A stretch of DNA of 64,000 nucleotides from Carettochelys insculpta (lineage: Eukaryota; Chordata; Testudines; Carettochelyidae). The DNA lies in assembly GCF_033958435.1 (NCBI RefSeq), contig NC_134167.1:6902001-6966000 (forward strand), written 5' to 3'. The translations under genes and the position numbers were made by a program. This document shows positions 46,985 to 58,900 of the stretch, piece by piece (within the stretch, counting starts at the first letter, position 1; each line of letters opens with the position of its first letter). The notes beneath the pieces are model-generated. The model made no database searches, was not told where the DNA came from, and saw only the letters and a program-made list of their open reading frames with translations.

Positions 46985-49900
46985 GTAAATACAAAGTCTT
47001 CTCAAAATAGTGCATGTTTGGATGCTGACATAGGCAAAAGATGATGGAACTCTGGAGCCTTTTAAATTTGGTTACAAAAGAGCTCAGAATTCTTAAAATT
47101 ATGCTCCAAATTGGAAAGTTCTCTGCCTGGATCTTCAGCTCTGTTCTGCTGAACAGATCATATGTCCAGGGAAAATTCAGTCATTTGGCATGAATGATTC
47201 TGTACCTTACTTGCTCATTAGACATGTATACATATACTCTTAATCAATTTGTCTCAAACATGTGTGCACACCTGATCAGACTTAAATCAAACGACTTAAG
47301 AAAAATAAAGTGTCTAGTTCCTATTGAATTTCTGTGGGGTTTGGGCTCTTAACTCCCTTTGGAAAACTTAGCTGAAATCTCTCTCAACTACACTGAGACC
47401 ATCTCTACACTGACGTTTACTCTCAATCTACGTCTGTTACAGAAATAGAGTAGCTGAAGTTGACATACCTACTGCGGCATCTTGCATGTGGTAAGCTCTA
47501 TAGGGGCTGCTCTCCCATCGAGGCTGGCTACTCTTCTCATTTTAGTGGAGTACTAGCATCAACAGGAGCAAGCTCAAAGATCAATTTATCATGTGTAAAG
47601 TAGATACAATAAGTCGATGGCCAGTGGCTAAATCGCAGCTGTGTCAATCTGCTGCATAGCGGAGACAAGGCCTTACACAGTTGCCCACAGAATGCATTAG
47701 CATGTAAAATGAATGAATCTTGAGAGACTTGTGTTCATGTTACACACTCAGGTTGCTTAAATATGTGATGTCAAAAGATTTCCGAGCTTCTTAGCTATGT
47801 CATACTGTGCTATCTCCTGCCATTGGGGCATGCCACTTTATTAAGAACTGAGGATTTGAGATTATCAACACACCTGGATTGTGTGAGCAGAATATGAAGG
47901 GAATACCTGTGGTGCTGGCAAAGCAGAAGGTATCCTTGTTTGCCAAAGAGTTTAATTAATTTCTGATTATTGGGTGTCTTTGGCTGCTAGAGCAGATGTG
48001 GGGTTTATTGCTAGCTTCCTACCGATGCTAGAGCTGGAGAAATTCTGAGTGTAAAAGAATCTGGGCTCAGCATGATATCTTCTGTCATACACAGAGAACA
48101 GAAGCTCCAAAAATAAGTGATAAGGCAAGGAAACTAAAAGACATTTGCATTTTTGATCTGATTGTCTGAGTATTGTGATGCTCACTGTTTTCTACCATTA
48201 GACTAAATCTGCATTGGGTATGTGTTCTACTAATTTATAGCCATACCAATAGGACAAGAAAGAAGCCTGCTAATGTGTCAAATGAATTACAGCTGTGCTG
48301 ACAAGGACAATGAAAGCCCCAGACCTGGGACATGTTGGGGTCACAGATAAAAGGAAAAACAGGATTGAATCCTGCAGGCTACCTTAAAACAACCACCCAG
48401 ATCTGGGATATTCCAAGGCATAAGGGACAGTGATGAATGTTTAAATGATCCAAACCTCATCAGCTGAATTCATGCCTGCTGCATGCAGGAGGGCTGTCTC
48501 ACAAAATCCACAGAAGCTGTGCTGGCCTACTCCAGGGCAAATTTGACCCAAGGTGTGTTCCTCCAGTCCTAGGTAACAAAAGGTCATAATGTAAGGATTG
48601 TTGGCATACATCATCCAGGAAAATATAAAATACTCCATCCTCAGGCAGGCCACTGGTCCAGGTGCTCCTATATACTATCCAAAACGGTGACCTTCCCATA
48701 GTGCTTTAGAGGAAGGCAAGCAAACCTAATGTCATAGACCTCATCAAATGCACAGTGCTGTTCATAGAGGTACAGCAGCACTAACGGCTTCCATGGGCCT
48801 ATGGTTAAGGTGGGAGTGGGGCCGTCACCTTGCCCTGAAATGGGCAGGGGCAGGGCAGAAGGGGCAGGGCTTAGGGCACTCAGTCCTGGGCCCTTCCCCA
48901 TGTTTCCTCAGCATCTTTGTTACGTAGCACAGTGCTCCGCAGCATTTTAAACGGACCCGGGGGAAACTGCCCGCTATGCCCCATGCTGCCAGCAGGCCTT
49001 TGCGGGGTCACATGCCTTTTCCATTCCCTGCAGTCAACTGATACCTTGAATCCTGAGGTTTGATTATTCTGGAATGCGGTATAATTCGCATTTAAGTTCA
49101 GTTTTACAGCTGATTGATGGCAATAATGCTGCTGGGAAAATACTCTTTCCCTGTTTTTGTCTCAAAATAGTGTGTGTGTAAAGAAGCATTTGTTTGTGTA
49201 TCCTGTATGCTATGTTTGCCCTCAGGTGGGTAGTGGAGGATTTCGGTATGTGTGTTGTGCAAGTAGTTTGTGGGGGGTTGATTTTCTTCTGGCGGTGTGT
49301 TTTCATTAGATTTCAAACACTTACTAATTGATTATGCAGTCATGTGACTACCTTGTGGCAGACTAGAAATTAACCTAAATAATGAGGTGATGTGATGGTA
49401 GGGAGCTATTGAGTTTCTCCAGCATGATTTCTAGCCAAGTGAAGTTCAGCACAGCTCCTGCCAGCTCATCCAAGGGAATTCTTCCTGCTAGCTCCCTTGG
49501 GAGAGCAGCAGACTAGGAACGAATAAGTCCTCTTTCTAGTCTACCTATTGTGATGTGTTGCGTGCATATAGCAGGATCCCATTCAGTGTCTTTTTGGTAT
49601 CTTTGCAAGCTGTGTACTATTTCCGAGGGCCCCAGACTATGTGTGTTACTCGTAGGGAGGACACAACCAACATGCTCAGTGGATGCACGAAAAGAGGAAC
49701 ATTTCACTTCGCTGGGAAAGAGCCTTCCTGGAGTTGGTGGAGATGATGCTGTCAGCTCAAACACGTGTGGGGCGTGTGCTGGTAAGTGGATTGGTTGGCA
49801 GGGTTTCATCCAGCATTCCCTGTAAGCTGAGCACTTGGCAGCCACACAGGAGAGATTTAGGTGCTGCCCAGCTGATCAGCAGAGCACCCACAGCCACCTG

Positions 49901-52900
49901 TTCTGGGCAGCATGTGTTTCTATTGATGGTGCACAGCTACACATGCCCTGGTGCACCTACTAAAATTTAGGGAACCCTGGTTTCATCCCCACCTAGGGAT
50001 GATAAGACATCTCACACATACCTTCTGAGATTCATGTAGCAAGGTGAATGACCATTGGTAGATCTTTGGTGAACCATACACAGCAATTTGCCCCGTACCC
50101 CCAAACAAACATCCTTAGGCTGGGAGGGAATTCTGAAAAGTCTCCCTAAACAGAAGGAATGCATGTGAAATGGTAGATATTTACAAGCCTCTCGTCACTC
50201 CAAGTCAGGACAGAGGCAGGTTGCTGGCTCACGTTGCATACTAACTTCATCCTGTCGCTAATCAAAGGGACTCTGTCCTCATGACTCATTTGGTTCTTGT
50301 CTCCTTAACAGGGACCTGCAAATACAGGCATCAGCTGTGATGCCTATTTATTTAATGTCACTCCACTAGACTGAGAGGACCTGCTCCTTTCATCGAACAC
50401 CTTCCAAAGAATAACAATCTCTGTTCACTCACGGACATAATGAAGATGATCATGTCAATCATGATCATGACTGCCTATAAGAAATGCCTATAAATGAAGT
50501 GGTCTAAAAGTTATTCCAGATCAATGCACAGCAAAACTGACATCAGCCTATTTCTTTAATGTATATGGGTCCCAGGGCTTTATAGCAGAGAGCTCCTTAT
50601 TTTTGCATAATGCTTTGCATAAACATAAAAAAAACACATCTCCACCCCAAATGGCTTGTAATCTAAGATAAACAAACATTATGAACTAGACAAAATCAGG
50701 CCCAAAAATGGACCATATAGTACTGGAAAGAAAATCCATCAACAGTCTCCTTTCATTTCCAGAAGTGTTGGGTCAGGTTACTGCTACTTGGCATCAGAAC
50801 TTATTGCCTTACTTCCCTATGTGTGTTACATATATGGTAAATTGGCATAATATATTAGGCTTTACTGCAGCTGTGTCAATTTACACCAGAGATGGGTAAC
50901 CAATACTAGTGTGTGGGCCACATGAGTGACCTCCTACATTTTGGTGAGCCATAAGATTGTCTTGATTAGAACAAGCTCCTGGTATAGGGTAGTTTTGCTA
51001 ACTGCACTTGCATACCTAGAATTTTGTGGTGTGCAGTCAGCATGCACCTCCCTTCATGTGCCCTTGTTTTACATACGTGTCCCTTTAATAATAATGGTAG
51101 AAAAAAATTACATGGATGGAAGCTACTGGAATCTGGCAACCTTGCACATGGGCAACAGGAAACAGAATGTCTTGTGGGCCATACATAGAACCCCAATAGG
51201 ATGTGTGTTGCCCACCCGTGATTTACAGCATCTGAATACCTCTTGTGATCAGTGTTCCCTGTAAACTGACAGCCGCTGCTCAGCACAGATTCAGGTGGCA
51301 CCAGCTGATTAACAGAGCATGCACAGCCACCCACAGCAGGCAGCATGTGTTTCTACTGGTGGTGCACATCACATATGCTTCTATGCACACAACAAAATTT
51401 TTTCTGCCTGTGGATGGAGAAAATTAGAGGAAACCCTGTTTGTCACTAACCTAAATTAAAACCCATTTCCTTCTTTGTCATGGAGGTCAAATAACTGTTT
51501 CCTGAATTTCTCCCCAAAGCCAGTGATAAATACCATAGGGATGGCTTAGAGATACCTACAAAATCTGCCATTTTCATACAAGCAGTAATATGACCTCTCC
51601 CGCTCAATGCCTCTTTTTTTAGGTGATGCTGGTGTTCCTGCTGAGCATTGGATCGCTCATCATTTACTTTATCGACTGTGCCTTGTAAGTAGCATCTGTA
51701 TGTTTATCCAAAAGATTTATTGTGTCCTCGTATATGGGAATAAGCTGTAGAAGCCCAAAGTCATATATGTTTTTACCAGGAGGTTTTGTAGGTACACGTA
51801 TAGGCAAAGAGCCTTAGTGAGTTGCATGCCTGTAGAATTTCAGTTGCAGTTGGGAGCCTGGCTTTCTAAGGTTCATTTGAAAATAACAGACAAATTTTAG
51901 GGAGGAAATGGCCTTATAGCTAAAACCCAGAAAAGGAATCCAGGAGTTCTAGACTCAGTTGCCATCTTTTGGTGGCCTTCACTGAGTTGCTGAGGGCCAG
52001 GTTTTCAGATCAGTTCCCACCTAAGTAAAGCGGCCAGATTCTCAAACCTACATGGTTTATCAACCAGGAGTTCCCACATGAGCTTCTTGAAATCACTTTT
52101 GATCATTTGACCTCATTTCTGTGGACTGAGCATTTTTGAACCTCTGATCCTGACTTATTGCCCCTTCTGCAGAACAGGAATGATATTTCTGTACTTGCAG
52201 GTTTGTTATAGGAATAAACTCATTAACGCCTGTGAAGTGCTCACAAGCTAAAGTGATGAGGTGCCATATAAATATCTCACAAAGCAATCTACAAATCAAA
52301 TTGGCTTCACTTCAGAATTAAATGATCTTCTTCCCCTGTTGCTGATGCAGCCAAGTTAGATAATATCTACCTGACAAAATCCAGCTGCTTCTCATAACAT
52401 CCACAGCAATAAAGAAGATAACTGATGATTCTGCTGATGATGTATGAGGCAGAAAGGCATCTATATAGTTCCTGCACAGAAGCATTCGATTGGAATTGCT
52501 AAAAAGAGTGGAACCCTATTTGTGTTCAAAAACATTGACAGACCTGGTGTTGGGAAATAAGGGGCTATTTTAAAATTTAGTTGTTCTGAGGATAAGAAAC
52601 TGTAGAAATGTAACTTTGTGACATACTCTGATCTAGAATATCAGGCTGTGCTAATATCTTCTTAGAGTTACCCGATTGAAACTGATCAGTTGGGAAGGTT
52701 ATTTTTCTAAAGGAGACACACACAACAGAGAGCAGTTATCTAATCTGTCTGAATGGAAAAGGGCAATGACAAGTGAAAAGATCCCTTCATGTCCCCGTAG
52801 GGAAAAAAAGGGAAATAAACTGAGTTATACTTTAAAATTAAGTGTTTGTGGTTACATTGTAGTTACACTGTAGTTACAAAAAACAAAATGAAGCAAAACA

Positions 52901-55900
52901 ACCAACAAGAAGTCCTGTAGCACCTTCAAGACTAACAAATTTATTCAGGCATAAGATTTCCTGGGCTAAAACCCACTTTGTCAGATCCCATGAAAGCTGA
53001 TGCCCAAATAAATCTAGTAGTCTAACACAGCTACACCTCTAATACTGTAGTTAAATTAACTAATTATGTGCTGAACCTCTCTAATCTGGCATCCTCAGGA
53101 CTTGCCCGGTGCTTGACGAGAGAATTTGCCAGACCAAGGGAGGTCAATATTTCCTAGAACATTACCAACACTTCCACAGCTTACTGGGCTCCTAGAAGAC
53201 ATTTTTGGGAGGTGGGGGGTAAATTACAGCTAAATAACAGCACAGAACACTGAGAGCCAGGACTAGTGACTGGAAACAATTTTTATGGGAAACTTGGCCA
53301 TAACCATGATAAGTAGTCATCCAGCTAACTAAAACTATTCCTGTCACAAAATTAATCTATGCAATATGTAAATATTTAGTTTACAGGCACATTAATTGTT
53401 TTGTACTTAATGCTATAATTATCCACTTGGTCATATAGTTAAATTTCCAGTTTTGCCACGTTATTAGCACTGATTTGTGTAAGAAAGGATAACTAACATG
53501 TAGTTATAGTGTAATTACAGTATAAATACATTTACTGAATTATGTAATGTGACCAGAAAAGGGAAACATCATGTGACATTTTTCTCATCAAATTTCCTTA
53601 AACTTAATTAACTTTTTTTTTCTTTTCCACTCATGAAGCTGCCTATTTCAGACAGTCTTGGAACTAGGTCTTCATGCATTCAACACCCACAGCTGGGGAC
53701 AGGAGACTGGACTGTGTTACTAATCTGGCCTATTTTTTTGGTGTCTAAATTGGAGTTGAGGTCTTTCTGAAAATCTGGCCTTTGTAAACCAATTTGACAG
53801 AAATAAAATAACTAGACTGAGTAGTACTGTAGCCTCCAGCAATCTGTCACCCAAATACATATATTTTCCAGGAAGTACACAGGGATAAAAGAGATATTAG
53901 TATCTAAAGCCTTGTGATCTATTTAATATGCCACAGCAGTGTTTCTTTTCTCAGCACTTTATTTGGACTGGCGCACAACATGGGGAAAATAAATGGAATG
54001 GTAAAACAAAATAAATAAAATATAAAAGGTTTGGAACAAACTGAAGTGAGTTCAAACAGCAAGGGTAAACCACAGAAGCAGAATTATACATCAAGTGCAA
54101 TCCAATATTGTGTTTAATCCCAAGATATCAGAAATCTGCCAAACAGCTAGGTGTAGCTGCAGAAGGGAATGAGTTTCTTTTCAAGAAACAAACAAGTACT
54201 TACCCTTATTTGTATACTATTCTCTCCATGAATGCTAGAAATTAATTTTTTAATGGATTGACCTATAAGGCTAGATTAGCTGGTCAGATCTCTTCAGCTA
54301 AAATGCCCCCAACATGTGAGAGTCTTCAGATGGCATTCCAGCAGCATAGCCAACCCTGGCATAGATGGCATGTCAAAAATAGCAGGTGTGAGAATCTAGC
54401 GATCTCTCAGGGTGAAATCCTGGCCCCATTGAAGTCAGTGGTGGTTTTGCCATTGACTTCAATGAGACCAAGATTTCATGCTAGGGGTATGCCTATTCTG
54501 CGTGTGAAAGTGTGATCTTCTCATGGGTGTCTACACCCCAGCTCGCTTTTAGCTAGCTAATGCGGGTAACAACCAGAGTGAAGATGTAGCCGAGCAGGGT
54601 TTATCCCAGGTTAGCTGCCTATATACAAGTTTGCCAAGAAGCCTGGTATTTGGCTTGCCAACCCATGCTGAAACCTATGTTTCCATAGCTTCCCTACTCT
54701 TGTCATCTACACAAACAAGATTAAAGATATCATAGACAGGTCTTTGCTTTGTAGATATAGCCTACAATGAAGTGGCGAATCAAATGTTATGCAGAGATAT
54801 GAAAATTAAGATTTCCCATAAATATACTTGCTTTTTGAGTCAGGGAATCTTTTAGCTAACTCACTAATGTTAATGCAAACTTGATATTAGTTTACACGTC
54901 CTAAATCATCAAGAAAGCTGAGATATAAGTTGCTTGGTGGGTTCTTAACCAAGGGTTTGGGCACATTCCATAAGTGAAATAAGACAGATCAAAGCTGTTG
55001 AAAGCTTATCCATTGGTTATAATGGATATTGAATCAGGGCTTAAATGTGTAAATGAGACAACAACTGGCAGGTACACATGCACTTATCTTTTCTATGTCA
55101 TAGCCCTGCCAGTGCCTCTGTTACATGGCACTACAGAAAGCTCAACAAGAGAGAGAATAAGAGTTAGAATAGGGGTCTCCAAATCTTGGGTCCCATTCCC
55201 AGTTCTGCCCCTGCTTTAATGTAGGAACTTGGGCAGATCACTTAACACTCCTGTGTCTCATTTCACTTGGGGTATGATCCAATGCCTACTGAGGTCAATG
55301 GAAAGACTCCTGTTGACTTTGATATGCCTTAGCTCAGGCTGTGGATCATCAAAAATATGGTGGAATAATCCCTAATTAATAGGCATAGTGCAATAGTTTA
55401 ACAAACTAATTAGTCAAGCCTTTTGAGATTCCTGCATGAAAAGAGTAATGCCAATGCAAATGATGATGATTTTTCCTCCATTAGTCCGGTAGAGCACTAT
55501 CAGTCCTTCGCAGACAACACCCTTTATGTAGATATGAGCTTCAATGCGTTCTTCCTCTTCTATTTCGGATTACGGGTAAGGGCACTTTACAACTAAGCTC
55601 AATTAAAGTTCTAACTACTGGATGATTATTTTACATCACAAAGAAACACGATAGGAATATTTTTCCTCTCTTCACAATATGAAGCAGGAATTAATTCAAC
55701 TGAAATCAGTGGGTTTACAGTTATGATACTGGCACGAGATCACAATCATCTCCCAAATAGTGACTGGTAAGAGAGATTGGACATTCCTGAGAGCAAGACG
55801 GAATAAATCCTAATACCAGAGGCATCATTACAAATGGCTAGTTTTGGATATCCTTCCTCGTGTTGCATAGGACAGCATACCACTCCACCATCATCCCAAT

Positions 55901-58900
55901 AGTGAAGTAAGGTATTCTTTCGCCATGTACAAGGTCATCAGACCCACTCCCCAGAATTAACAGCTGTAGTGGAATGGTGGTCGATGGCTATATTGGCATC
56001 CTGGCATCACAGGATCTGAACTCCGTTCCCACCTTTGCCACAGACTCCCTCAGTGAGCTTAGGCAAGTTTTGCTCTGTAAAATGGTGTTGCAAGCTTCTT
56101 TAGAGTTTGTGAGGCTCAGGTATCATGCTGATGGGGGTCATAATGATAGGTAAGATATATGTACCCCCTTATGAGCCATGTTGCTGCCAATTAAGAACAT
56201 AAGATTTGCCCTATTGGTTCAGACCATGCTCATGCTTCAGAGGCAAGTGTATACCTTCTTCACTGCAGAGTCAATCTCTATTCTTTCTGTGGTGGGAAAC
56301 TTCTTCTCTATTCTGACAGTCAGGTCTGTGCTTGGAAGGGTAAGATCTGACTGCCTTCACTTAGCTTTTGTAGCCACAGTATAAATGTTATCATGTCTCG
56401 TAACAATTTCATATCCTTCTGTTTCTTAATCTCTCTTTTCCCTTAGCCAGATAAATTCTTGATCAAAGTCAGTGCAGTTTAGCTAAACTAGGGATTAATT
56501 TGCCCCAAGCTGCCCTGTTTGAAAATAAACTAGGAACAGTGCATTGGGCACCCACAGAGGTGAATTGAGAGAGCGTGAGAATGAGCTGTATTCTGCAAAA
56601 GAAACCCCATCCTCCGCTTGCTAACCAGTTTTTCTCTCTTTGATGGGCTTCAGTCTCTCAAGGCTTGTCTACACTTGCCCCCAACTTTGAAAGGGGCATG
56701 GCAATCAGGGCCACAGGAGATTACTAATGAAGTGCTGCAGTGAATACGCAGCACTTCATTAGGATAATTCTCCTCCTCAGTGACTTTGAAGCATCAAACT
56801 TCGAAGTGCCGGCACGCATGTAGCCGCGGGCACTTCAAAGGGCCCACACTACTTCGAAGTCCCTTTATGCCGCAAAATGTTGAGTAAAGGGACTTCAAAG
56901 TAGCATGGGCACTTCAAAGTGCCCACGGCTACACACATGCTGCACTTGGAAGTTTAACACTTCACAGTTGCCGCAGGGGAAAATTAGCCTAATGAAGTGC
57001 TGTGTATTCACCACAGCACTTCATTTGTAATCTCCTGTGGCCCTGATCATCATACCCCCTTCGAAGTTCGGAGCAAGTGTAGATCCAGCCTCAGTGTCCT
57101 TCTACTCTTTGTCTGTTTTCTGTAGTTTATGGCAGCAGACAACAAGCTGACATTCTGGCTGGAGCTCAACTCCATTGTGGATTTCTTCACCATCCCACCA
57201 GTCTGTGTTTCCTTCTATTTGAAGACGAACTGGCTTGGTAAGTAGCACTTGGGGATCTGGTTCCCCATCATTATTTCATGTCTCACTCTCAGACCACCTT
57301 TTATTTTTAACTTCAGAGAGCTGATGGTGTCTCCTATCTTCACTTCCCTGCACTATGGAAGCTGCTGTTGTGTGAGTGGAGGGCAAAATTAGGACCAGGG
57401 GGCAACAGCAGCCATTATTTGTCCTGTGAAGAGAACTGGGACAAGCCATCTGCACAGATGAAGTTCTGCTTCAGGCATTTTTATCTGTCTAGGTTTTAAT
57501 GCCATACCTGTTGCTTGTCTGAGCCCAGGGATGAGACGTTACTCTCCCAAGGAATTCAAATGAGAGAGTGCAGTGCTTCTGCTATAGACTAACTTCCTTG
57601 TATATTTTGTTGTGTAATGCTTAAGGCCAGTCTCCACTTATACCTCACTTAGGACTTTGGATACTGGCCTAGTCAGACCATTGGACTGACCGAGTGTGGC
57701 CGTTCTTATGTGTTGTAATCTTCTGACAGTGGCCAATTCCAAATGCTTCAGACAGAATGAAGAAAATGGGGTAATTTACTGAGTGATCTATTCCCTCATA
57801 TCCAGTTTCACTTTCTGAAAAGGGTTTCCAGCCCCTGCAAGATTGTCCTGAAGTCCCAGGAATTAAAGATTAACCTTTAATTAAATATTATGTCGTGATG
57901 AAACCTCCAGGTATGTGTCCTACCAAAATTGTCAACTCTACTTCTGAGATTGAAGATTTAGGGACACAAACAGAGGGCTACATTCTGACCATCTTGACTA
58001 AAAGTCATGGATGGGCATAGCTTCCAGGAACTTATCTAACTCTTTCTTTTTTAATTCATTTTTGAATTTTTTGAAACAGTTTAGCTTTTGACCTTTGTAA
58101 CATCCCCTGGCAATAAATTTCACAAGTTGATCATGTTGTGTCAAAACGTACTTCATTTTGTTTGTTTTAAACCCACTGCCTATAAATTTAATTAAGTAAA
58201 CCCTGCTTCTTGTGTTAGATGAAGGAGTAAATAATATTTTCTTAATCACTTTTTCACACCATTCATGCTTTTTTATATTTCTATCATAACCCCCCTCATC
58301 TATCTTTTGTCAAAACAGAACCATCCCACTTTTTTTTCACCTCTTCTCATATGGAAGCTGTTACATACACTTAATCATTTTATTGCCTTTCTCTGTACCT
58401 TTTCCCAATTCTAATATAGCTTTTTGGAAATGGGGGCAACCAGACCTGCACAGAGTATTCAAGGTATGGAGGTACTATGGATATATATAGATACAGATAT
58501 GGGATCCTCAGACCTTATATTTTCTTACAATACAAGGCCTATTTTGAGGGCTTTGGATATTGAACTCAAGAGCTGCATAGTCTTGTAGCACAGTTAGCTA
58601 TAACATCTGCTACAGATGAAAATAGCAGTGTGTACTTGCATATGTGTGTACTTAAGCACACAGAGACATAGGCTTGTTGCTATACATTGCTTTTCCCTGT
58701 CCTCTTCCTTTGCTGTTTTCCCCCAGGTTTGCGGTTTTTGCGAGCACTCCGATTGTTAGAACTTCCCAAAATATTGCAGTTTCTCAAGATCACCAAGACT
58801 AGGTAAGTCAAAGCCTGGTCAAATGATGTCTGCCACATATCACTGGCTCTTGGCTTCTGCGTTTTGGCTGGCTTAGGAAAGGGAGGAAGTAGATGTATTG

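Noticed and set aside
57998..58249. Minus-strand frame as a host gene in intron 5
   Set aside because: Sequence matches the end of CR1 LINE proteins and is colinear with 63666-63962.
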